Source: Haliotis asinina (Eukaryota; Mollusca; Gastropoda; Lepetellida; Haliotidae). From it: DNA of 64,000 bases. Every line of letters begins with the position of its first letter. Positions within the stretch are counted from its first letter, which is position 1. Positions 23,646-30,293 of the stretch are shown piece after piece. Under the pieces are notes generated by a model. That model was not told the DNA's origin and searched no databases. It worked only from the letters and a program-made list of their open reading frames with translations. Location: positions 19,511,618 through 19,575,617 of the forward strand of contig NC_090280.1 of the NCBI RefSeq assembly GCF_037392515.1, read 5' to 3'. The translations under genes and the position numbers were made by a program.

Positions 23646-25281
23646 CACAACACAACACAACACACACACACACACCGTTTCTGCCGAAGTGAACAGTCGT
23701 GTAATGGATGTCGTCTCGAGATACTGGATCAAGAAACCGAACGAATTCTACCAGCGTGGAGTCCATTTCTGATGTCCTCTCCGTCATACTGCGGGCAAAT
23801 GGATTAAATGAAGGAGTGAGTTGTGCTTTGCGCTGCTTTAAGCAATATCCCAGGCATATAACGGAGAGAGACACTAGAAATAGGCTTCACGCATTGCACC
23901 TATGTGGGGAATCGAACCCCGGTCTTCGTATGAAGAACGTACGCTTGATCTACTAGGCTACCCTACTACACCGGCATTTTGATAAAAGCGGAGTTTTACT
24001 GTACACTCCCCAATTCTGACATGTTATTTTAAACCAGCCTCACATGCAGGGATATAATGTAATACAGGCAGTCAACGCAAGTAAATTAAATAAAATAATC
24101 TTCGTAGCACATTTCCTGTTTATACAATAACTACTCGACCCAGTACCCCTACACAATTTGCTGAATAGTTTTTGAGCTGAAACCGACTCAACACAGGTTC
24201 ACGCGATTAGCTGACCTGAATAGTCTACGTTATAATATAGAGTTACTTCAAACAGTTTAATTATTGAGCATTTTTACTAACATCACGTCACTAAAATTCT
24301 GAATGGTAAAATGGGGACGCTGTGTTTTGCGAAAAACAGAAGCAAGGTCTGTTCTGGATACACGTTGCACATTTCTTGTGAATCTTTTCTAACTACATTG
24401 CGGTCGTGTTTGAGATTGCCTCCCCTGGCGAGGGGGTCGATAAGACGATGACGTCTGAATGTAAACAAGTCAATAGGGCTTGTGATAGGCATGTTTGCCA
24501 CGTTGGACCGGCGCGTGAATCATTCAAAGTTTTCAAAGTTTACAAAAAGTTAAAATCTATTGGAAATATCAAATTAATATTTAACAGCGATTTATGATTT
24601 GTCGACAATGAGTAATAACGCACGTTTTCTGATTTAATACTTTCATGCACGAGTGTGTGTGTGGGAGAGGGGAAAGGAGAGAGATTGAAGTCAGAGAGGA
24701 GAGAATGAAAGAGCAGAGCCGGATACAGCTTGTCGAGAAACGAGGGGAGGGGTGCACACTCTTGTGAATTAGGGACTGCTCACCTAATTTTCAGCAGTTT
24801 TCAATGGTCATTTACTAAAAAGGGTGATGAGTGCGCATCCCTTCACCCCCAACACCCTCCGGATCCGGCTACGGGGAGGGAGGGAGAGCAGATAATATAG
24901 AGTATTTCTCTCTATATATATTCTAAACTCTACGGAATCTCGTAAATTCATGGATGAGGCGTATACTATAATTACTATTGACTTTGTAATTCTTCATATG
25001 GACAAATGAATTATGGAACAGCTTTCATGAACGCTAGAACACATATCGTAAAACACGTTACAGTCAGAGATTCAAGTTCGGTATCCGTCCGTTTAATTTA
25101 CAAAATACATAGTTGCAATCATAAATACAAATACTTGTATGTGAACAAACATAACACCCAAAGGTCATGATCCGTGTATATCACAATATAGTACTTAATA
25201 TCAATGATATCTTGTACTTACTTGGACTAATGTCGCAGTAATAACATGAGCTATCAGAACGTATCTCGTCAAGGAAGCCAT
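328..25281 (-). CDS. SEL1L3: SEL1L3-like membrane protein gene (16 exons, 3' end off window)
   Basis: Spliced gene read right to left. Sixteen exons join with matching phases into 2,337 nt (779 codons) without a stop: 25222-25281, 14080-14629, 13097-13223, 12175-12314, 11106-11224, 10351-10409, 9686-9821, 8713-8851, 7927-8126, 7382-7516, 5197-5314, 3915-3976, 3166-3285, 1854-1991, 1287-1349, 328-498. Order: signal peptide (1-20), ectodomain (21-245), laminin-G-like part (about 246-390), helical linker, Sel1/TPR-like repeats (about 511 to 779). Recognition rests on recalled similarity to human SEL1L3: GDIFMWLKH (human GDVFMWLKH), FTVSMWMY (human FTVSLWLY), ALFWGSQG (human MLFWGQQG). The human protein is about 1,130 residues, so roughly 350 C-terminal residues, including the membrane segment, should lie left of position 1. 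In vertebrates it is a little-studied predicted membrane protein; I infer no reaction. Introns hold SINEs, microsatellites and, in the 10.6-kb intron 1, a solo LTR. Confidence 0.9.
700..955 (-). repeat. Family-G SINE-like repeat (non-tRNA head)
   Basis: Reverse copy: tail (GTGAGTGAGTGAGTAAGTTC), GCAATATTCCAGCTATATGG, then CGATCCCGTTAGTCGCCTCT and ACCCCGGACCTTCACGGG at its 5' end. Near full length, in a SEL1L3 intron. Confidence 0.75.
1287..1349 (-). CDS. SEL1L3: SEL1L3 exon 15
   Basis: Residues 702-722, NKTQEKNKTKAIEYMQRAAG K, parallels human VKKNRRLALELMKKAASKG. Borders GTTTCAG| and AAG|GTACGT, phase 0 on both sides. Found by scanning for the missing part of the repeat between exons 14 and 16. 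Confidence 0.85.
1854..1991 (-). CDS. SEL1L3: SEL1L3 exon 14: Sel1 repeat
   Basis: Residues 656-701. RALFWGSQGLRRNLNAAMEV, then FRMGAEQGNPDMMFDYGINI, parallels human [20 protein letters not shown]. Borders GTTTCAG| and AAC|GTAAGT. Confidence 0.9.
2477..2606. repeat. 65-bp tandem duplication
   Basis: Two copies (2477-2541, 2542-2606) of a unit starting ATGGT(T/A)CGTAACCTGAAA, with about two differences. In the intron between SEL1L3 exons 13 and 14. Confidence 0.85.
3166..3285 (-). CDS. SEL1L3: SEL1L3 exon 13: most conserved block
   Basis: Residues 616-655. VRLTDEAALKEQTDENGDIF, then MWLKHQAQAGVASAQ, aligns ungapped with human [35 protein letters not shown]. This is the strongest evidence for the family call. 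Confidence 0.92.
3510..3562. repeat. (AC)n microsatellite
   Basis: About 26 AC units with a few G interruptions at the right, in a SEL1L3 intron. Confidence 0.95.
3915..3976 (-). CDS. SEL1L3: SEL1L3 exon 12
   Basis: Short exon, residues 595-615. With exon 11 it reads AYMYYKYVAGKTRDDRDLHK, parallel to human AYAYYSNIATKTPLDQHTL. Borders TTACCAG| and GAT|GTAAGC. Confidence 0.84.
5197..5314 (-). CDS. SEL1L3: SEL1L3 exon 11: Sel1 repeat
   Basis: Residues 556-595. RLSTLALGHKHRNGLDG parallels human RLSSMNLGYKHYQGIDN. Borders TTAATTAG| and ACA|GTAGGT; one base carries over to exon 12. Confidence 0.86.
6695..6885 (+). repeat. Family-G SINE-like repeat
   Basis: Starts CCCGTGAAGGTCCGGGGTAG, has CTAATGGGATCGGGTGGTCA and GCGCAGATCGATGCTCATG. 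The tail is shortened. Confidence 0.75.
6975..7140 (-). repeat. tRNA-headed SINE
   Basis: Reverse copy: GGAATTGAACCCGCGTCTTG is the B-box region, CACCACTAGGCCACGCACC the A-box region. Tail at the left. Confidence 0.7.
7382..7516 (-). CDS. SEL1L3: SEL1L3 exon 10: first Sel1-type repeat
   Basis: Residues 511-555. ALPLLRQAACLGNYDAMYML, then SVILNNGLMTKADEIQ, matches human [20 protein letters not shown] in pattern. Borders TTTCCAG| and CAG|GTGAAG, phase 0 on both sides. Confidence 0.87.
7927..8126 (-). CDS. SEL1L3: SEL1L3 exon 9: linker helices
   Basis: Residues 444-510, KCIDRIQQMFAKQENKHCP to NVADNIFNKAVIII. The end parallels human IGGKIFEKAVKRL just before the first Sel1 repeat. Borders TTTTCAG| and ATT|GTAAGT. 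Confidence 0.84.
8170..8292 (+). repeat. tRNA-headed SINE, decayed
   Basis: GGGGCAGCTTGGTGGATAAAG, then CTGGGTTCGATTTCCCACA, then AAAGCGGCGTTAAC. In the intron between SEL1L3 exons 8 and 9. Confidence 0.65.
8713..8851 (-). CDS. SEL1L3: SEL1L3 exon 8: linker
   Basis: Residues 398-444, IPMPGPYHPMFELGLTRREV and onward, rich in charged helical sequence including a Cys. Borders TATCCAG| and A|GTAAGA; phase 0 in, 1 out. Confidence 0.83.
9125..9240 (+). repeat. tRNA-headed SINE, decayed
   Basis: GGTGGGTAGTCTATTGGCTAA, then CCGGGTTCAATTCCCCAGG. The tail is degraded. Confidence 0.6.
9686..9821 (-). CDS. SEL1L3: SEL1L3 exon 7: end of laminin-G-like domain
   Basis: Residues 352-397. GDFVIGGIDALVPSFVGYIG and KATFYRRRVLEP parallel human [20 protein letters not shown] and PLKYYRLRSLHP. 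Borders CACAG| and AAG|GTATCA. Confidence 0.87.
10150..10300 (-). repeat. tRNA-headed SINE, decayed
   Basis: GAGAATCGAACCCGCATTTTC (B-box, reverse), then ATCCGCTAGGCTACATAACC (A-box, reverse). Confidence 0.6.
10351..10409 (-). CDS. SEL1L3: SEL1L3 exon 6
   Basis: Short exon, residues 333-352: WNLAVNYGANFNQTLVSEF. Borders TTTGCAG| and AC|GTAAGT; phase 0 in and 2 out, as its neighbours require. Confidence 0.82.
10858..11015 (-). repeat. tRNA-headed SINE
   Basis: GTGAGTGAGTGTGGTTTTGAG tail at the left, then ATGGAACCCAAATCCTCACC and CCACTAGGCTACCCTAC. Upstream of SEL1L3 exon 6. Confidence 0.7.
11106..11224 (-). CDS. SEL1L3: SEL1L3 exon 5
   Basis: Residues 293-332, GHPRVEVILRRRKEHHSIKV, then NWTFPKHQWIRVTFAV, the beta-strand pattern of the laminin-G fold. 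Acceptor GTCAAG is less typical than the others, but phase and similarity agree; donor TCG|GTGCGT. Confidence 0.82.
11805..12075. repeat. Two tRNA-headed SINE fragments, tail-out, back to back
   Basis: 11805-11950 is a reverse copy (tail GTTTTACGCTGCTTCTAGC, then GTGGGGAATCATACACGGG). From about 11951 a forward copy follows (CCGAAGACCCCTGTTAATT, GCGGCGTAAAGCTAAGCTCA). Together they form a loose inverted pair in a SEL1L3 intron. Confidence 0.6.
12175..12314 (-). CDS. SEL1L3: SEL1L3 exon 4: start of laminin-G-like domain
   Basis: Residues 246-293. FTVSMWMYILDYC and ACGIFIHVSWNNWYMTP match the order of human FTVSLWLYLLHYC and LCGILYFVDSNEMYGTP. Borders GACCAG| and AATG|GTAAGC. Confidence 0.88.
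13097..13223 (-). CDS. SEL1L3: SEL1L3 exon 3
   Basis: Residues 204-246, IIQLVSYPAVFNGLHYGIHR and onward, between TTTCAG and GC|GTAAGT. Phases 1 in and 2 out agree with both neighbours. Corresponds to the human segment just before FTVSLWLY. Confidence 0.85.
13255..13400 (-). repeat. Family-G fragment
   Basis: AGCAATATTCCAGCTATATG, CGGTCTGTAAGTAATCGAGT, CCAGACAATCTAGAGATCA. Only the tail-side half. Confidence 0.65.
13490..14080. repeat. Minisatellite abutting SEL1L3 exon 2 donor
   Basis: Irregular array of 8- to 24-bp units built from (CACT)n and TTACCCTGT. CCCTGT occurs 24 times, and the last one is the exon 2 splice donor itself. A higher-order repeat of about 76 bp is visible (about 13811-13886 and 13887-13962). 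Read on the minus strand, each unit is ACAGGGTAAGTGAGTG or close to it. Confidence 0.9.
14080..14629 (-). CDS. SEL1L3: SEL1L3 exon 2: N-terminal ectodomain
   Basis: Residues 21-203 plus one base. Starts after TTTTCAG and ends CAGG|GTGAGTGG. Contains VEYTCNTDSIVAVELIV and YRKYWKCDSSHF, recalling human SEL1L3 VEYLCSQPCVVNLEAVV and YKKRWKNEKH. The donor lies at the very edge of a (CACT)-rich minisatellite whose units resemble 5' splice sites (see finding). Confidence 0.88.
15270..15690 (+). repeat. Two adjacent family-G copies
   Basis: A decayed copy (about 15270-15410) is followed by a better one (15455-15690) with CTAACGTGATCGGGTGGTCA, GCGCAGATCGATGCTCATGG, and the tail GTGTAAAACTAAGCTCACTC. 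Confidence 0.65.
15950..16030 (-). repeat. Third SINE family, fragment
   Basis: Reverse of GTTCGAATCCCGGATGGGAC plus a tRNA-like 5' part. The same module as the copies at 21660 and 21950 (GACTCTGAGGGTG(C/A)GGGTTC). Confidence 0.55.
18529..19144 (+). mobile_element. Solo LTR of an LTR retrotransposon
   Basis: 616-bp LTR starting TGTTACGAG and ending CCGTAACA, flanked by a perfect 4-bp target duplication GCTG (18525-18528, 19145-19148). A TATA-like GTATAAAGG lies near 18801. It shares the CCAAGACTT(T/C)GGTGAGTT and TTTTGCTGGTT blocks with the LTR at 60785. No internal region is attached: a fossil left by LTR-LTR recombination. Likely Gypsy-type from its termini and 4-bp duplication, but the family is not proven. 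Confidence 0.8.
20505..20660 (-). repeat. Family-G fragment
   Basis: Reverse copy: AAGCTATATGGCGGCGGTGT, CCAGACAATCCAGTGATCAA, ACCCCGGACCTTCACGGGTC, with the middle part deleted. Confidence 0.7.
21600..22110 (+). repeat. Third SINE family, two direct copies
   Basis: Two related units (about 21660-21830 and 21945-22110) share GACTCTGAGGGTG(C/A)GGGTTC, GACTCAACTCAA and AAGAAAGTGTAAT. The GGTTCGAATC box is tRNA-like, but the tail (CATTGTGTAAT / CATTGTTTAAT) differs from the two main families. A related decayed stretch precedes at 21540-21600. Confidence 0.65.
22305..22580 (+). repeat. Family-G SINE-like repeat, full-length reference copy
   Basis: About 275 bp: ACCCGTGAAGGTCCCGGGGT, CTTCAGCAACCCATGCTTGC, GCGACTAACGGGATCGGGTG, CATTGCGCAGATCGATCCTC, GGAATATTGCTGAGTGCGAG, and the tail AAACTCACTCACTCAC. 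No A/B box is seen at its head. Confidence 0.85.
22755..22931 (+). repeat. tRNA-headed SINE, full-length reference copy
   Basis: GGGGTAGCCTAGTGGTTAAAG (A-box), CCGGGTTCGATTCCCCATG (B-box), GTAAAGCCCATTTCTGGTGT, then the tail GGAATATTGCTGAAAGCGGC and (CACT)n. The acceptor stem does not pair, so it is not a working tRNA gene. Confidence 0.85.
23455..23555 (-). repeat. tRNA-headed SINE fragment
   Basis: Reverse copy: GGGACACCAGAAATGGGCTTC, GGGGAATCGAATCCTGTTATT. Confidence 0.65.
23572..23674. repeat. (AC)n microsatellite, about 100 bp
   Basis: Long AC tract with four AACAC interruptions near its right end. The frame of Val/Cys codons across it is not a gene. Confidence 0.95.
23820..23970 (-). 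repeat. tRNA-headed SINE
   Basis: Reverse copy: GACACTAGAAATAGGCTTCAC, GGGGAATCGAACCCCGGTCTT, CTACTAGGCTACCCTACTA. Confidence 0.75.
25222..25281 (-). CDS. SEL1L3: SEL1L3 exon 1: start and signal peptide
   Basis: ATG at 25281-25279 in a good context (AAACATGG) opens 20 codons, MASLTRYVLIAHVITATLVQ, a typical short hydrophobic signal peptide. The exon ends at CAA|GTAAGT, phase 0, matching the phase-0 acceptor of exon 2. No other exon candidate in the 10.6 kb before exon 2 offers a start plus secretion signal. Confidence 0.8.
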
Positions 25282-25789
25282 GTTTCAGTGCGTTATCGGT
25301 GCCTTTCGACCTGTCATTCATAGTTGGTCACAGCTGGGGGTCGTGACGTAGCGCGTGCACCATGTGCAGCTCGTGGAAGTGGTGACAGGCGCTGGGAATC
25401 AATGCCTCGTACCGCACTGCAAGATTTCAAAGTACCGTTGATAAAGTTGTAACTGCGATTTCGGGTGCTATGGCCCGGATATCTAACTGCAATAGACAGC
25501 CAGAATGAAATTCGCTTTTGATCGTGATATATGTTGAAGCGTGCAATCGTTGTAGATACGATGGAATGCAATTGTTTGATAACAGTCGGGGGAATCTTAA
25601 AACACGAATCGCGTCGGATAAATCACATTGCAACGTCCTTAAATACTGATACTACAGTATTTGTTGCTATCAATATGACATCATTCCAGATATTAGTCGG
25701 GGGAGGTTTGTCCAACAGTTTTAATATCTATGAAACACTGTTTATCAACACTTCTGGCTGTTCTTTGCGCGTATAATAATCAGTGAAAA

Positions 25790-25990
25790 TCCGGATAAGA
25801 ACTGGTCTTCAGCAACCCATGCCTGTCGTAAGAGGCGACTAACGGGATCGGGTGGTCACATGATAATTATAGTATCCCAATTAATCGGTACTCGTGATGT
25901 TAGTCACTGGTTTGTAACGTAATCATTCACAGACAGCCACCATACAGCAACAGTGTGGATGAGTGTGGTGTTAAACAGCGAACAAACAAA
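25790..25990 (+). repeat. Family-G copy, decayed
   Basis: CTTCAGCAACCCATGCCTGTC, GCGACTAACGGGATCGGGTG, then a degraded tail. Confidence 0.65.
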
Positions 25991-26301
25991 CCTCGTATGT
26001 ACAACATCTCACATTGGGTTTTCTAGACTGTGACGCTATTGTGCATTATAATGAAAGTAGTCCAGTAGGTTATGAAAGCAATTTTTGTCATTAGTCTGTC
26101 CAAACTGGCAGTCTACTGTTTGATTGCTTCATTAGCTTGTTAACAGCACCACGAGAAATGTCACGCCTGCAGTACGAGTGTTTGTCAAGACATAGACATG
26201 TTTCGATGTCCGTGTATTTCGAGAAACCATTATTTCTGGTTTAGATATTTATTTCGAGAGAATCTGATATAATTAGATAATCCTACCCGACGACGATAAT
26301 A

Positions 26302-27907
26302 AAGTGACCGGCAAAAGAATGTATAACAGAACTTACAATTCATCAAATTTTATAAATATAAATTTTTTTGTTGGTAAATTATATTCTGAAAAATGTCGCC
26401 GCAAGGTAGCAAATTGATACCTGCAGTGAAATTCAATATCGAAGTGGCAAATTGTATAGACCATAATTTGGGGCCTCTGTCAAAGTTTCACTGAAGATGT
26501 ACTGAAGGTATAAAAGTTAGTTTTGCGGACAGGTTACACATGCAGTTTGAAAAAAATGTCACCACAGATTTAACACGACCAGCAGCAGCTGAACGTGAGA
26601 GGGTCGTATGTGTGCGCCAGGTGGCGTCTACACACACCAACGTTGCAGAACCTTTATACTCGTACCCCCTTCACACTTGAGGTGGAATAAGCCGAAATGC
26701 TGTCGGAATTAAAATTTCTGGAGGTTCCTGGAAATTTGAACTACAACTTCATATTGCATTCCAAAAGTATTCCAACGATTCGGGTCATTTCTTGTAACAT
26801 GATCAAAACTTTCATTCGGTACATTCGGAGTTGAAAAATATCGAAAGGCATTTGAGGTGCATTTGAACACCATATTAAGCATTCTAACTGCATTCTAAAT
26901 ATTTTTACTGCATTATAAGTATTCTGAACATATTCCGGGAAGAATAGAAAAGACAAGCTACTTCAAATCCTGTCGGGATGTCTTGATTGCGTCTCGGATG
27001 AGTCGGAATGTATCTCGATTGCTGTTAGACTGCCGGTGGAATATTCTTCAATATTTCCACTGAAGTTGGAATACAGCTCCAATGTACCTCAAATACACCT
27101 GGAATACGGTCAGAACGCTTCGAATGATCTTAAGCTGAGACCTGACCTCAATAGAACAACGCCGGATAGCATAAAATCGTGTCCACCTGTCACTGTTCAA
27201 AATGTCAGGTAGCATTTGAGAAAACATTGAGAACATTGTTTGACAGTCTCTCCCAAATGCTGATTCTCTTTGATTCCTGTCAGTTCGAAATAAGTGTGAA
27301 GGTTCCTTTAGCTGCACCCGTATAGCCGTCTCTAGACTGTGCATTGCAGAAGAGCGGAATTTTAAGGATGTTACACCTAAGAAATCGTTTCCTGACGGTA
27401 ACGAATTCCCGTCGAATCAACGGCGAATTCCCTTGATCGCCGTGTCAGTCGGTACTCGGTGGCTAGACGTCTTCGGATAGCAGGTGTCAAAGCCTACAGA
27501 CCCTTCAAGGGACAGTTGTTGACCCCTAAACACATACGTCACAGATTGCGTTGGGCCCGAGTTGCTCGTTGTTAGCATCGACGAGAAACACAATGTGTAC
27601 ATGTGCGTCCTACAGTGGTCAGCACGTTCTCCAGACATGTCACCGGACATGTAGGATGCACTAAACAGACGCGTGCGGAAAGGTCTTAACTCGTACTTAA
27701 GTGATGGTAGTGAACATTTTTTGTGTGTAACTCATCCCCTGATTATCCTCTGTGTGAAAACTGCTTTTCAAGGCCCATCAGTGAACGTGCGCATGTTTGA
27801 GTACAGATGGTGTTAACACCTCTGTAATATATTTGTGTGTCTAGGTGCTCTGGGTCAATGATAATGGCTTCTCGAAAACCTTGTATACTTTCTTTTGCCG
27901 GTCAGTT
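26302..27907 (+). mobile_element. Degraded Tc1/mariner element with both terminal inverted repeats
   Basis: 1,606 bp between TA target dinucleotides (26300-26301, 27908-27909). Ends AA(G/C)TGACCGGCAAAAGAA in inverted orientation, continuing (T/A)GTATA. Inside, plus strand 27450-27575 reads VARRLRIAGVKAYRPFKGQL, then LTPKHIRHRLRWARV, the linker between the DNA-binding and DDE domains of Tc1-like transposases. The rest is not readable as protein. Dead copy; its inverted ends differ from the 36896 element, so it is another family. Confidence 0.82.
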
Positions 27908-28264
27908 TATAAGGAACATAATTGAAGAAGCAATAAATACGAATTAAACTGAAGTTTCAATATATCCATTATGAGTGAGTGAGTGAGTTTAGTTTTACGC
28001 CACACTCAGCAATATTCCAGCTGTATGACTGCGGATATCCATTATGAAAACGGAAGACGTAAGTGGGCATTGCTATGTACTCAGTAAAGTTTCAAAGGAA
28101 TTACTGTCAGAAAGAGAAAAGAAACAGGAAAACTATTATATGTATACAATGAAAATAAATAAATTAGGAATTAAGGAATTAAGAGGCGGAAGAAGACTTA
28201 GTAAGCTGTGGATTTGAGTGAGGGACCGTCCATAATGTATGGCTGGGGTGCGTGGTGGAGTGTG

Positions 28265-28320
28265 AGTGGGGGTGTGAGAGAAAAAGAGAGAGAAAGAGAG
28301 AGGAGGAGGAGGTGGTGGGG
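28265..28320. repeat. GA-rich low-complexity tract
   Basis: GAGAGAAAAAGAGAGAGAAA followed by GAGGAGGAGG. Confidence 0.85.
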
Positions 28321-28410
28321 TGATGATAATAATGTTTTAAAAGGCCCCTTGAAATTTAAGTTCGAAGTAAGTCACACCTCTCCCCTCACATATCGTTTCA
28401 TGTTCAAAAT

Positions 28411-28590
28411 CAATGACTCCCGTAGGACACGTGTACAATTGCAAAACTGATGACTGCCTCAGGACATGTGTACAAAAATGATGACTCTTTTAGGTAATGT
28501 GTACAAAAATGGTGACTCCCTTAGGTAATGTGTACAAAATTGATGACCCAGTAGAACATTTACACATAATTGATGACTTCCGGTATCTCC
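28411..28590. repeat. Degenerate tandem repeat, unit about 36 bp
   Basis: Five to six units of the pattern ATGACT(C)CC.TAGG.A then TGTGTACAAAA.TG. The units have diverged. Confidence 0.75.
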
Positions 28591-29272
28591 CCTGTACAAA
28601 TTGGGTGATTTCCTTCCCCGCCCAACGCCCGCACACGCACACATACTACACCCCGCCCGCCCCCCGCCATAAATCATGAACGGTCCAAAGTTGGCAGTAG
28701 TATATAAGCAGATGCGATCGTCAAGATCACTCCAAGGTGTGTATCGTTTAGGTGACAACCGGTCGCTTCACACGCGACACTGAATATACGCATAAAAACA
28801 AATACCCTTCATACTCACAATAACATTCAGCAAATTTCATACAATAATAGATGCTTAAAGCTACATACATATGTTGTTAAACGCCCTGCACTTGCCGCAA
28901 GTCGTTTTGATATCGGACTTTATCCTTCCCAAGATTTGACGAGAAGAAACTCATTAAGTATGCACAGACATTCTTCGCTTGATCGTAATGTGAAACTAAC
29001 GGTTGGGTGGTTGAGACGGGTTGCTATAGAAACTGAATTTAATATTTATACCAATGGAGATTGTTGTTTGACATGTGTATATGTGACATGGATATTTGAG
29101 TATTTCGTATCAGTCGTGATTTTTTTACCTTTCTCATATCTAGTTGATTAACAATGCATTTAGAAGGGACGACAGAAATAAAACTTACATGGGGAAACAA
29201 AGGACTGTTTACTTGTCAGTGATTAACAGAGATGACTTGCAGAAGATCGTACACACAGTTACGAAATCAGAG

Positions 29273-29286
29273 TGCTGCTGCTGTTG

Positions 29287-29334
<48 letters not shown>

Positions 29335-29345
29335 ACGATGATGAT
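29273..29345. repeat. (CTG)n then (ATG)n trinucleotide repeat
   Basis: About 17 CTG units with one TTG break, then ATGATGATGACGATGATGAT. About 900 bp upstream of the SELENOU start. Poly-Gln and poly-Cys frames across it have no other gene signs. Confidence 0.9.
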
Positions 29346-30138
29346 TTCGAGATGATCGTACTTGCTTTTCCAACATGTTACGTACAGTGTGCGAAATAAT
29401 TACCAAATTTTGCGAGCCAATCGGGCTAGCTGTTTCTGAAAGTTACTAGCCCACGACATAATGCACTAGCTCGAAAACTGAATGTAGAAATTAAGCAAAG
29501 GATTACAGAATAGAATAAGACATTTGTCGGCATGACACTGATTTCATCGTTACGCTGCTGCTTATATGATGAACATTTTATCAGACCATAATCGTGCATG
29601 GTTTAAAAGTGTATCATAGCTTAACAAGGTTATACTTACAAAATATCCCCATGACAATTCACTATCCAGTCGGGCAGTGACTGTGGCGATTTAATGAGCC
29701 AACTGGCTTTATACTAGCCACGGGCTTATGGACATGTGGTTGTTGGACTCACTGGATGGGTAGCTGGTATAGATTGCACTTAAAAACGAACGTACATGCA
29801 CATGCGCGCTCGTTTGTGTGTGGCTGCTTGAGCTATTTAAGATTTCTTGTTAATGCTTCTTGTGACGGATTGCCAATAGATCTACACACATAATTTCATT
29901 AATCTGCTGTCAAGATTTACAAACAACTTGACATTGGCATACAGATCGCTTCAGACATCTTTACATAACTGTAAATGAAAGAAGTAGTTACCTTGAAAGG
30001 TGTTGGTGACCAAAGGATTGTCAGGTACAGACCCGATCTGATCAGACCGCCGCCATGCAGCGACAGTGGGCATTTTACGTCTGCTTGAAATGTTCGACAC
30101 GCAAAGGGCAGATAACTCTCACATGTGAAGTGTCAAAC

Positions 30139-30293
30139 ATGGCGACCTCCCAAGAAAGTACCCTGCAAGCCTTAGAGGAAATTGTTATCTATAATGTTGA
30201 CGGGGAGGCTCGACCAGCAAAGACAATGCTACCAAGGACTGACGAAAAGTTTTCTCTGCTCGTTTTCCTTAGAAATTTGGCATGAATAGCGTG
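30139..30293 (+). CDS. SELENOU: SELENOU exon 1 with candidate Sec codon
   Basis: Residues 1-51 plus TG of codon 52. Start context AAACATGG. TGA at 30283-30285, then ATA GCG TG|GTATGT. The only nearby GT donors lie downstream of the TGA, so any canonical splice to exon 2 must include it. Phase 2 matches exon 2, whose first base T completes Cys. Confidence 0.8.

Larger units (their letters stand above)
14630..25221. other. SEL1L3 intron 1 (10.6 kb)
   Basis: No coding exon supported. It holds family-G copies (15270-15690, 20505-20660, 22305-22580), a third SINE family (15950-16030, 21600-22110), a solo LTR (18529-19144), tRNA-headed SINEs (22755-22931, 23455-23555, 23820-23970) and an (AC)n tract. 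The open frame at 16726-17097 has no recognisable similarity. 24600-25200 looks featureless. Confidence 0.7.
25282..30138. other. Intergenic region between divergent genes
   Basis: 4.9 kb between the SEL1L3 start (minus) and the SELENOU start (plus). Next to SEL1L3 is a CpG-containing stretch with TCGTGACGTAGCGCG, possibly promoter. It then holds a family-G copy (25790-25990), a Tc1-like element (26302-27907), GA-rich DNA (28265-28320), 36-bp repeats (28411-28590) and a CTG tract (29273-29326). No coding exon is supported. Confidence 0.65.

Noticed and set aside
29144-29406. Poly-Cys and poly-Gln frames across the CTG tract
   Set aside because: Created by the trinucleotide repeat; no conserved flanks, start context or splice partner.
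30283-30285. TGA read as an ordinary stop, making a 76-codon gene from 30055
   Set aside because: It would end exactly at the family's redox motif, leaving three well-conserved, phase-matched exons downstream without a start.
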